A stretch of DNA of 14,774 bases from DATHSN01 sp035464115 (lineage in GTDB: Bacteria; Actinomycetota; Acidimicrobiia; Acidimicrobiales; SKKL01). Position numbers and translations under genes: made by a program. The stretch lies in assembly GCA_035464115.1 (NCBI GenBank), contig DATHSN010000013.1, positions 1 through 14,774 of the forward strand, in the 5' to 3' direction. Shown here piece after piece: positions 5,906-12,907 of this stretch. Within the stretch, counting starts at the first letter, position 1. Every line of letters begins with the position of its first letter. A model generated the notes under the pieces. The model saw nothing but the letters and a program-made list of their open reading frames with translations. It was not told the origin of the DNA and searched no databases.

Positions 5906-7891
5906 TCAGGGCTCGAGGACCTCGACCGGCTCGATCTCGTCGGCGGGTGTGAACCCGAGGACCCGACCGTAGAACCACAGCTCGGCCTCGAGCGCCCGAC
6001 GGATGTTGGGTGCCTGGCGGAATCCGTGCTGCTCGCCCTCGAAGGGCACGTAGGCGACCGGGACGCCGTTGGCGCGCACCGCCTCGACGATCATCTCGGA
6101 CTGGTTCGGCGGGACGATCTCGTCGTCGAGCCCCTGGAACACGATGAGCGGCCGGTCGATCTGCTCCACGTGGTGGATCGGCGACCGCGCCCGGTACACG
6201 TCGCGCGCCGCGGGCCACGGGCCCACCAGCCCGTCGAGGTAGCGCGACTCGAACTTGTGGGTCTCCTGGGCCAGGGCGGCCAGGTCGGCCACGCCGTAGT
6301 GGCTGGCCCCGGCCGCGAAGGTGTCGCGGAACGCCAGCGCGGCGAGGGTGGTGAAGCCGCCGGCCGACCCGCCCCGGATGAGGAGACGGTCGGGGTCGGC
6401 GAGACCCGCGGCGGCCAGGTGGCGTGCGGCTGCCTCGCAGTCGTCGACGTCGACGACGCCCCACTGACCGTCGAGCTGGCGCCGGTAGCGTCGCCCGAAC
6501 CCCGTGGAGCCGCCGTAGTTGACGTCGGCGACGGCGATCCCGCGGCTGGTCCAGTACTGCACGGCGAGGTTCAGCTGCGATCGGGCTGCGGCGGTGGGAC
6601 CGCCGTGGATCATGACGAGCAGGGGCGGCTTGGCGCCCTCCGGGCCACCGACGTCGGGGTTGGTCGGCGGGTAGAACAGCGCGTGGGCGTGACGGCCCCC
6701 GCTGGTCGGGAAGGTGACGGGGTGGGGGTGGCTGATCCACGCCGGATCGAGCCCGAGGTCGCGGGGTGATCGCAGGACCTCGACGTCGGGGTCGCCGTCG
6801 ACGGGACGGATCCGCACCACGGCGGGTTCGGATGTGGCCGAGGCCACCACGGCCACGACGGCGTCACCGGCGGCGCGCACCGACGAGATCGACGTGTAGG
6901 GGGTGGCGAGCTCGTCGATGTGATCGACGCCCGGTTCGATCACCGCGAGGTGGTCGAGGCCTTGGTGGGAGACCGCCACGACGAACCGCCCGTCGTCGAG
7001 CCGAGCCCAGCGCGACATGGCGAACACCCACGGGGGCGTGCCGATCTCGGCGTCGGTGGGGGCGATGGCCTCGAGGTCCGGGGCGTCGCCGTCGAGGCCG
7101 ACGACCCGGTGCAGGTTCCACCAGTCGGAGCGGTCGGAGACGACGAGGAGCTCGCCGTCGGCGGTCCAGTCGGGCTGGACCAGCGACTCGTCGGGGCCCC
7201 CGGCGACCGGGCGAGCAGACGCCAGGCGGGGGCCGTCGCCGTGGTCGAGGTCGAGGTCGGCGACCCACAGCTCGGTGCCGTCCCACGGCATGCGGGGGTG
7301 GTCCCACGTGAGCCAGCACAGCCGCTGGCCGTCAGGGCTGATCCGGGGCGCGGCGACGAAGTCGTGGCCGTCGCCGGTGAAGGCCACCGGCGGTGCCGAG
7401 CCGTCGGCTGGCACCGCCACCAGCTCGTTGACGACCTCGGCGGGCCCCTCCCCCAGGTCGTGGCGCTCGCGGACGCAGACGATCCACCGGCCATCGGGGG
7501 TGACCACCCCGTCGGCGTAGCGCCACGCGGCGGGTGCCGGAGGCTCAGGGGTGATCGGCCGGGGCGCGGCCCCCGGCTCGACCACGTGGAGCCGCTGATC
7601 GGCCCACGACGCGAACCACACGGTCCCCGACCGCACCCACCAGGCGCCCCCGCCGTACTCGTGGACCCGGGTCCGGGCCGACCACCCCTCGGGGAGGACC
7701 TCGTGGGTGGTGCCGGCGGCGTCCCGGCGCACCAGCTGGGTGCGGCCGCCCTCGTCGGGGCGCGACTCGGCCCACCACACGTCGTCGCCGTCGACGCGGG
7801 TCTCGGCGATCCCGGCCGCGGCCCGGGTGACGAGCTCGGTGGTGATCGGCGACGGCCAGGAGCCGTGGGCCAGCTCGGGCACTGCGGTCAT
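5906..7891 (-). CDS. S9-family prolyl oligopeptidase / acylaminoacyl-peptidase-like serine peptidase
   Basis: A 661-residue two-domain serine peptidase. Residues 1-390 form a beta-propeller with EYGGGAWWV (78-86) and repeated SPDG/TPDG turns (131-134, 185-188). The alpha/beta hydrolase domain (about 395-650) has the oxyanion-region HGGPT (429-433), a nucleophile elbow GGSAGG with Ser509, a likely acid Asp590 in GLDDEIVPP, and His622 in EGEQHGF. This is the dipeptidyl aminopeptidase/acylaminoacyl-peptidase layout; it should cleave short peptides, with exact specificity unpredictable. There is no signal peptide, so it is cytosolic. The ATG at 7891 overlaps the stop of the upstream aminotransferase (ATGA on the minus strand). 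No Shine-Dalgarno is visible, implying translational coupling and a shared transcript. It is the last gene of that unit and converges on the FAD oxidoreductase. Confidence 0.93.
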   Translation of the reverse strand: MTAVPELAHGSWPSPITTELVTRAAAGIAETRVDGDDVWWAESRPDEGGRTQLVRRDAAGTTHEVLPEGWSARTRVHEYGGGAWWVRSGTVWFASWADQRLHVVEPGAAPRPITPEPPAPAAWRYADGVVTPDGRWIVCVRERHDLGEGPAEVVNELVAVPADGSAPPVAFTGDGHDFVAAPRISPDGQRLCWLTWDHPRMPWDGTELWVADLDLDHGDGPRLASARPVAGGPDESLVQPDWTADGELLVVSDRSDWWNLHRVVGLDGDAPDLEAIAPTDAEIGTPPWVFAMSRWARLDDGRFVVAVSHQGLDHLAVIEPGVDHIDELATPYTSISSVRAAGDAVVAVVASATSEPAVVRIRPVDGDPDVEVLRSPRDLGLDPAWISHPHPVTFPTSGGRHAHALFYPPTNPDVGGPEGAKPPLLVMIHGGPTAAARSQLNLAVQYWTSRGIAVADVNYGGSTGFGRRYRRQLDGQWGVVDVDDCEAAARHLAAAGLADPDRLLIRGGSAGGFTTLAALAFRDTFAAGASHYGVADLAALAQETHKFESRYLDGLVGPWPAARDVYRARSPIHHVEQIDRPLIVFQGLDDEIVPPNQSEMIVEAVRANGVPVAYVPFEGEQHGFRQAPNIRRALEAELWFYGRVLGFTPADEIEPVEVLEP

Positions 7892-9087
7892 GTGCCGAGG
7901 AAGTCGACGATCCGACCCACACCCTCACCCAGGTCGTCGTCGCCGAGGGCGAACGACAGCCGGGCGTACCCGGGGGTTCCGAACGCCTCGCCGGGCACGA
8001 TCGCCACCTTGGCCTCCTCGAGGAGCAGGTCGGCCAGCTCGAGGGTGGTGGCCGGCCGACGACCGGCGAGCTCGCGTCCGAGGACGCCCTCGAACGACGG
8101 GTAGGCGTAGAACGCGCCCTGCGGCTCGAGGACGGTGACGCCCTCGATGCCCGACAGCATCTGGACCATCCGACGGCCCCGACGCTCGAACGCAGCACGC
8201 ATGTCGGCGACCGCGTCGAGCGGGCCCGACACCGCGGCCAGCGCCGCCCGCTGCGACACGTTGGCCACGTTCGACGTCTGGTGCGACTGCAGGTTGGCGG
8301 CCGCGGCGGCGACGTCGGGGGGGCCGATGAGCCACCCCACCCGCCACCCGGTCATGGCGTAGGTCTTGGCCACACCGTTGACCACGACGCAGCGCTCGGC
8401 CAGCTCGGGGACGAGCGTGGGCATCGACGAGAAGGTGTGCTCGCCGTAGGTGAGGTGCTCGTAGATCTCGTCGGTGACCACCCAGATGCCGTGCTCGACC
8501 GCCCAGCGGCCGATGGCCTCGACCTCATCGGGCGGGTACACCGCGCCGGAAGGGTTCGACGGCGACACGAACACCAGGGCCTTGGTGCGCTCGGTGCGAG
8601 CGGCCTCGAGCTGATCGACGGTCACCCGGAACCCCGACGCCGCCTCGGTGGGGATGACCACCGAGGTGGCGCCGGCCAGGGCGATGGGCTCGGGGTAGGT
8701 CGTCCAGTACGGGGCGGGGAGCAGGACCTCGTCGCCCGGATCGAGCAGGACCTCGAACGCGTTGTAGACCGCGTGCTTGCCGCCGTTGGTGATCACGACC
8801 TGGGCGGGATCCACCTCGTAGCCGGAGTCGCGGGCGGTCTTGACCGCCACCGCAGCCCGCAGCTCGGGGAGGCCGGCGGCGGGCGTGTAGCGGTGGTTGG
8901 CCGGCACGCGACAGGCCTCGACGGCCGCCTCGACGATGTAGTCGGGGGTCGGGAAGTCGGGCTCGCCGGCGCCGAACCCGATGACGGGTTCTCCCGCGGC
9001 CTTGAGGGCCTTGGCCTTGGCGTCGACGGCCATGGTGGCGGACGGGGCGATGGCGGCGACCCGCCGTGAGATCCGAGAGGGGGTCAT
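7888..9087 (-). CDS. aspC: Pyridoxal-phosphate aspartate aminotransferase, class I (subgroup I-gamma/Ib-like)
   Basis: A 399-residue aminotransferase, full length for the family. Motifs are YTPAAGLPELRAAVA (67-81), the cofactor-region NGGKHAVYN (101-109), PYWTTYPE (126-133), SPSNPSGAVY (175-184, with Asn178), DEIYEHLTYG (206-215), the Schiff-base Lys241 in NGVAKTYAMTGWR, and a C-terminal YARLSFA whose Arg binds the substrate carboxylate. It most likely swaps amino groups between aspartate and 2-oxoglutarate; related enzymes also act on aromatic amino acids or prephenate, so aspC is a family-level symbol. The ATG at 9087 is fixed by AAGGAG nine bases upstream; the same frame stays open to 10485, but that part is antisense to serC. 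The gene is divergent from serC and overlaps the S9 peptidase start by 4 nt. Confidence 0.92.
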   Translation of the reverse strand: MTPSRISRRVAAIAPSATMAVDAKAKALKAAGEPVIGFGAGEPDFPTPDYIVEAAVEACRVPANHRYTPAAGLPELRAAVAVKTARDSGYEVDPAQVVITNGGKHAVYNAFEVLLDPGDEVLLPAPYWTTYPEPIALAGATSVVIPTEAASGFRVTVDQLEAARTERTKALVFVSPSNPSGAVYPPDEVEAIGRWAVEHGIWVVTDEIYEHLTYGEHTFSSMPTLVPELAERCVVVNGVAKTYAMTGWRVGWLIGPPDVAAAAANLQSHQTSNVANVSQRAALAAVSGPLDAVADMRAAFERRGRRMVQMLSGIEGVTVLEPQGAFYAYPSFEGVLGRELAGRRPATTLELADLLLEEAKVAIVPGEAFGTPGYARLSFALGDDDLGEGVGRIVDFLGT

Positions 9088-9092
9088 GCGGA

Positions 9093-9121
9093 TTGTCTCC
9101 TTGGTCGGCGCCCGCGATAGT
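9093..9121 (+). promoter_or_regulatory. Candidate serC promoter, leaderless
   Basis: TTGTCT (9093-9098) is a -35-like hexamer, followed by a 17-nt spacer and GATAGT (9116-9121) as the -10. The -10 ends 8 nt before the serC GTG at 9130, so transcription should start at or beside the start codon. No Shine-Dalgarno lies between. This is the best-formed promoter in the window, with 4 of 6 consensus matches in each hexamer and canonical spacing. Confidence 0.55.
9097..9102 (-). promoter_or_regulatory. Ribosome binding site of the aminotransferase
   Basis: The minus strand reads AAGGAG followed by a 9-nt spacer and ATG (9085-9087). This is the clearest Shine-Dalgarno in the window. It decides the start against the long upstream extension of the same frame. 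The site overlaps the candidate -35 of the divergent serC promoter. Confidence 0.75.
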
Positions 9122-9129
9122 GGCACGCC

Positions 9130-10260
9130 GTGAGCCCCGGATTGCCCGACATCGTCATCCCCACCGATCTGCTCCCGGCCGACGGCCGGTTCGGGTGCGG
9201 TCCGTCGAAGGTCCGACCGGAGGCGGTGGCGGCGCTGGCGGCGGCTGCGCCCGACTACCTGGGCACCTCGCACCGCCAGGCGACGGTGAAGTTCATGGTG
9301 TCGGCGCTGCGCAACGGCCTGGCTGAGCTGTTCGCCCTGCCCGACGGCTACGAGGTGCTGCTCGGCAACGGCGGCACCACCGTGTTCTGGGACGCGGCGC
9401 TGTTCGGGCTGATCGAGCGGCGCAGCCAGCACCTCGCCTTCGGGGAGTTCTCGGCGAAGTTCGCGTCGGCGGTGGCCGCGGCCCCACACCTCGACGCACC
9501 CGAGGTCATCTCGGCCGAGCCCGGGACGCACCCGACGGCGGTCCCCGACCCCGATGTCGACCTCTACGCGCTCACCCACAACGAGACCTCCACCGGGGTG
9601 GCCATGCCGTTGCGACGCCCCGAGGGCACCGAGGGGGCGCTGGTGGCGGTCGATGCCACGTCGGCGGCCGGCGGCCTGCGGTTCGACGCAGCCGAGGTCG
9701 ACGCCTACTACTTCGCCCCCCAGAAGAGCCTCGCGTCGGACGGAGGCCTGTGGCTGGCCGCCTGCTCTCCCGCCGCCATCGAGCGGATCGAGCGCATCGC
9801 CGCGTCCGACCGGTGGATCCCGTCGTCGATCGACCTCGGGATCGCCCTGACGAACTCCCGGCAGGACCAGACCTACAACACGCCCGCGCTGGCCACGATC
9901 TTCCTCGCCGCCCACCAGGTGGAGTGGCTCTGCGGCAACGGTGGGCTGGAGTGGGCGGCGTCGCGCTGCGACCGCTCGGCGGAGACCATCTACGGCTGGG
10001 CCGATCGGTCCGATCACGCCACGCCGTTCGTGACCGACCCCGCCATGCGCAGCCACGTGGTGGCCACCATCGACCTCGCCGACGAGATCGACGCCACCGT
10101 CGTGTCGGGGGTGCTGCGGGCCAACGGGGTCGTCGACACCGAGTCGTACCGCAAGCTGGGCCGCAACCAGCTGCGCGTGGCGCTGTTCCCCGCCATCGAC
10201 CCGGCCGACGTCGAGGCGCTGTGCGCCTCGATCGACCACGTCGTCGCCCGCCTCGGCTGA
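9130..10260 (+). CDS. serC: Phosphoserine aminotransferase
   Basis: A 376-residue PLP enzyme for the second step of serine synthesis: 3-phosphohydroxypyruvate plus glutamate gives O-phosphoserine plus 2-oxoglutarate. It matches the actinobacterial branch of SerC, which is divergent from the enterobacterial type. Motifs are RFGCGPSKVRPEAV (20-33), GTSHRQATVKF (45-55), LLGNGGTTVFWDAA (77-90), THNETSTGV (149-157), VDATSAAGG (174-182) and YFAPQKSLASDGG (194-206) with the probable Schiff-base Lys199. The C-terminal SYRKLGRNQLRVALFPAID is also typical. GTG at 9130 is chosen from the promoter 8 nt upstream and the absence of another start near the conserved N-terminus. It supplies the step after SerA, encoded 4.3 kb away; no serB is in the window. 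The protein is cytosolic. Confidence 0.95.
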   Translation: MSPGLPDIVIPTDLLPADGRFGCGPSKVRPEAVAALAAAAPDYLGTSHRQATVKFMVSALRNGLAELFALPDGYEVLLGNGGTTVFWDAALFGLIERRSQHLAFGEFSAKFASAVAAAPHLDAPEVISAEPGTHPTAVPDPDVDLYALTHNETSTGVAMPLRRPEGTEGALVAVDATSAAGGLRFDAAEVDAYYFAPQKSLASDGGLWLAACSPAAIERIERIAASDRWIPSSIDLGIALTNSRQDQTYNTPALATIFLAAHQVEWLCGNGGLEWAASRCDRSAETIYGWADRSDHATPFVTDPAMRSHVVATIDLADEIDATVVSGVLRANGVVDTESYRKLGRNQLRVALFPAIDPADVEALCASIDHVVARLG

Positions 10261-10288
10261 CCGCGAGGCGGCGGACGCCCCGGGCAGC

Positions 10289-10294
10289 GGTAGC
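10289..10294 (+). promoter_or_regulatory. Candidate -10 element of the ABC exporter operon
   Basis: GGTAGC (overlapping TAGCGT, 10291-10296) lies 8-10 nt before the GTG at 10305. It closely resembles the element before the FAD oxidoreductase (GGTAGGGTCG against GGTAGCGTCG). No ribosome site and no obvious -35 are visible. It would let the exporter genes be transcribed independently of serC, which ends only 44 nt upstream. Confidence 0.4.
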
Positions 10295-10304
10295 GTCGCC
10301 CGAC

Positions 10305-12083
10305 GTGACCGCCACGACCGTCGACCCGCGCCAGGCGCTCGACGACCTGCGCGCGGCGCGTCGCCGCACCCGGATGGGCGAGATCCACTGGATCGACGCG
10401 CTCTACAAGGCATATCTGACCGCCTTCTTGGCGGGGATCGCCGTGCTGGCCCTGTCGGGGGCGGTGGGTGATGCCGAGCTGACACCCGCGCAGGTCGACG
10501 ACGTGCGCGCCCACGGCGCTGCGGTCCTCGGGGTGGGACTGGCTGTGCTCATCGCCGGAATGCTGCGGGCCGGCTCCCGCGGCGGCCCGCTCGCCCTCGA
10601 GGCACCCGACGTGCGCCACGTCCTGCTCTCACCCGTGCCGCGGGTGATCGCCCTACGTCCGGCCGCCGTGCGCCAGGTGCGCCACGCCGGCTTCATCGGC
10701 CTCGTCGTCGGCGCCATCGCCGGCCAGCTGGCAGCTCGACGGCTGCCGGGAGACACGATCGCCTGGGTGATGAGCGGCGGGGCGGCTGGCGCGCTGGGGG
10801 CGGCGGCCGCCTACGGGGCGGGGTTCCTCGCCTCCGGCCTGCGGTGGTCACGATGGTCTGCGCTCGGGGTGGGGATCGCGCTGATCGGCTGGGCGGGCGC
10901 TGACCTCCTCGACGCCGTCCCCGGCCCGGCTCCGACATCGGTGCTGGGGGCGCTCGCGCTGTGGCCCGTCGAGCTCGCGTGGTGGGCCCTGGCAGGCGCG
11001 GCGGGCGCGGTCGCCCTGGGCGCAGCGGGTCTTCGCTACGTGGGCGGCGTGTCGCTCGAGGCGGCCGAACGTCGCACGTCGCTCGTCGGACAGCTGCGGT
11101 TCGCAGCCACGCTGCAGGACCTGCGCACGGTGATGGTGCTGCGCCGCCAGCTGGCCCAGGAGCACCCCCGGCGCTCGCCATGGCTCGGTTGGGTTCCCGG
11201 TGGGCGGGGTCGCTTCGCCGTGTGGGAGCGCGACTGGCGGGGCGTGGCCCGCTGGCCCGCGGTGCGGTTCGTGCGGATCGCCGTGCTCGGTGGGGTCGCC
11301 GGGGCGTCGCTCGTCGGGGTCGCCAACGGGACAACGCCACTGTTGATCGTCGCCGGCTTGGCGGTGTTCGTCGCCGGGCTCGACGCGGTGGAGGGTCTGG
11401 CCCAGGAGGTCGACCACCCCACGGTGGCCGAGTCGCTCCCCGTGGCGCGCGGCCGCATCCACCTGCTGCACCTCCCGATGGGCATGTTCGTCCTCGGCAT
11501 CGCCGGCCTGGCCGGGTTGGCGGTGGCCATGGCGCTCGAGCCCTCGACAGACACGTTGAGCGTCGGCGTCGTGGTGATCGTGAGCGCTGCGGTGTGCGGG
11601 GCCGCGGCGGCGGGCCTCTCGACGGTCAGCGGTCCCATCGAGCAGACGGGGGCCTGGTCGATGGTCCCGCCCGAGGTGTCGGGCATGCGCAACGTGGTCC
11701 GTCTCGTGTTCCCGCCGGCGGTGGCGGTGCTGGGCGTGCTCCCGGTGCTGCCCGCGGTGCGAGGACCCGAGGCGGCATCACCGGTCGCCAACGCCGCGGT
11801 CGCGGCGGTGGCGGCGGTGCTGATCGGCGCGTTGGTGATGGCGTGGATCTCGGCCCGCGACGCCGTGCTCGGCCAGATGCGCGAGGCCATGGAACAGATG
11901 GGCGACGGTGCCCGGCCGACCGATGCGGCGCGCGCCGCCGCGGCGGGAACCGAGCCCGAGGGACGTCGCCGCAGCTCTGCCTCGCAGGCGCCCGACTCGC
12001 CGGGCGACGACACGGTGGTGATCTCGGAACGCCGTCCGGTGCCACCGGCCCGGCAACGCAAGAAGAAGAGGGTGCAGCCATGA
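10305..12083 (+). CDS. Polytopic membrane protein, probable ABC transporter permease
   Basis: A 592-residue integral membrane protein with about 11-12 predicted hydrophobic segments. They lie near residues 36-56, 71-89, 126-144, 152-176, 184-203, 212-244 (one or two), 322-340, 343-360, 389-411, 418-440, 465-484 and 493-516. A cytoplasmic block rich in Arg (about 250-320) splits them into two halves, as if two six-helix units were fused. The C-terminal 75 residues are hydrophilic and end in a basic RQRKKKR stretch. I see no catalytic motif. The overlap with an ABC ATPase (ATGA at 12080-12083) makes it the likely transmembrane partner of an ABC-2-like exporter; it resembles actinobacterial membrane proteins of unknown function such as those in DUF6297, but I cannot verify that family. 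Start GTG 10305 follows a -10-like element; the frame is open further upstream only as a serC shadow. Confidence 0.8.
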   Translation: MTATTVDPRQALDDLRAARRRTRMGEIHWIDALYKAYLTAFLAGIAVLALSGAVGDAELTPAQVDDVRAHGAAVLGVGLAVLIAGMLRAGSRGGPLALEAPDVRHVLLSPVPRVIALRPAAVRQVRHAGFIGLVVGAIAGQLAARRLPGDTIAWVMSGGAAGALGAAAAYGAGFLASGLRWSRWSALGVGIALIGWAGADLLDAVPGPAPTSVLGALALWPVELAWWALAGAAGAVALGAAGLRYVGGVSLEAAERRTSLVGQLRFAATLQDLRTVMVLRRQLAQEHPRRSPWLGWVPGGRGRFAVWERDWRGVARWPAVRFVRIAVLGGVAGASLVGVANGTTPLLIVAGLAVFVAGLDAVEGLAQEVDHPTVAESLPVARGRIHLLHLPMGMFVLGIAGLAGLAVAMALEPSTDTLSVGVVVIVSAAVCGAAAAGLSTVSGPIEQTGAWSMVPPEVSGMRNVVRLVFPPAVAVLGVLPVLPAVRGPEAASPVANAAVAAVAAVLIGALVMAWISARDAVLGQMREAMEQMGDGARPTDAARAAAAGTEPEGRRRSSASQAPDSPGDDTVVISERRPVPPARQRKKKRVQP

Positions 12084-12760
12084 GCGACGATCCGGCCCTG
12101 CTCACCGAGGGTGTGGCCAAGTCCTACGGCGACCTCGACGCGCTCGCTCCGCTCGATCTCACCATCGATCGCGGTGAGGGCGTGGCCCTGGTGGGCCACA
12201 ACGGGTCGGGCAAGTCGACGCTGCTCAAGCTGGTCGCAGGGTTGCTGGAGCCGACCGACGGGTGGATCGAGGTGTGCGGGGCCCCGGCAGGGTCGCTCGG
12301 GGCCCGCTCCTCGCTCAGCTATCTGCCCGACGACCCGGTCCTCTACGACGATCTGAGCGTGCGAGAGCACGTCGAGTACCTGTCGCGCCTGCACGAAGGA
12401 GAGGGTTGGGACGAGTGGGCCGACGACCTGGTCGAGCGCCTCGGCCTGGCACCGCGGGTGGATGACCTACCGGCCCGGTTCAGTCGGGGATTGCGTCAGA
12501 AGACCGCCATCTTGTTGGCGCTGACCCGGCCGTTCGACCTGCTCCTCGTCGACGAGCCCTTCGTGGGGCTCGACGCCGGGGGCAAGGCCACGCTCCTCGA
12601 GCTGCTCGACGAGGTGCGGGCCGACGGCGCGACGATCGTCGTGGCGACCCACGAGGAGCGCTTCGTCGAGCGGGTCGACCGGTGCATCGCCCTGCGCGAC
12701 GGCGAGATCATCCACGACGGCCCGGCCACACCGGGCGAGGTCATCACCCTCGTCTCCTGA
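12080..12760 (+). CDS. ABC transporter ATP-binding protein
   Basis: A 226-residue single nucleotide-binding domain that should power the membrane protein encoded just upstream. Visible motifs are Walker A GHNGSGKST (39-47), the signature in the degenerate form FSRGLRQK (134-141), Walker B LLLVDEP (154-160), D-loop GLD (163-165) and H-loop His191 in VATHEE. The Q-loop position reads YLPDDPVLYDDLS (81-93), with Asp where many transporters have Gln; acidic residues here are seen in ABC-2-type exporters. ATG at 12080 overlaps the permease stop by 4 nt, with GAGGG at 12068-12072 seven bases upstream. No substrate-binding protein is nearby, which suggests export, not uptake. The substrate is unknown. 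The stop is followed 3 nt later by a conserved palindrome. Confidence 0.93.
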   Translation: MSDDPALLTEGVAKSYGDLDALAPLDLTIDRGEGVALVGHNGSGKSTLLKLVAGLLEPTDGWIEVCGAPAGSLGARSSLSYLPDDPVLYDDLSVREHVEYLSRLHEGEGWDEWADDLVERLGLAPRVDDLPARFSRGLRQKTAILLALTRPFDLLLVDEPFVGLDAGGKATLLELLDEVRADGATIVVATHEERFVERVDRCIALRDGEIIHDGPATPGEVITLVS

Positions 12761-12763
12761 CGC

Positions 12764-12803
12764 CCTGTTGGCGTGGATTCCGCGCGGATTCCTCGCCAAC
12801 AGG
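12764..12803 (+). repeat. Conserved palindrome, copy 3 (40 bp, imperfect)
   Basis: Outer arms CCTGTTGGCG (12764-12773) and CGCCAACAGG (12794-12803) pair perfectly. The interior repeats the GTGGATTCCGCGCGG core of copy 1 with two mismatched pairs, so GGATTCC appears as a direct repeat. It starts 3 nt after the ABC ATPase stop codon. The rest of the intergenic stretch up to 12907 shows no clear promoter, only a weak GAGGG at 12893-12897 ten bases before the next ATG. Confidence 0.8.
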
Positions 12804-12907
12804 TCAGCGGGTCGGTGTCACAGGGGGTGGGCAGACTCGTCGCACGGGGTCACCCGCTCGACGTCACGGCGTCCCGCCACCGGTCCCACACCGAGGGTTC
12901 GCACCCC

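Noticed and set aside
5387..6769. 460-residue plus-strand ORF over the FAD gene and S9 peptidase
   Set aside because: It is out of frame with the first gene and antisense to the second, both of which have clear catalytic or cofactor motifs.
9088..10485. N-terminal extension of the aminotransferase frame to 10485
   Set aside because: This part is antisense to serC, and a strong AAGGAG fixes the start at 9087.
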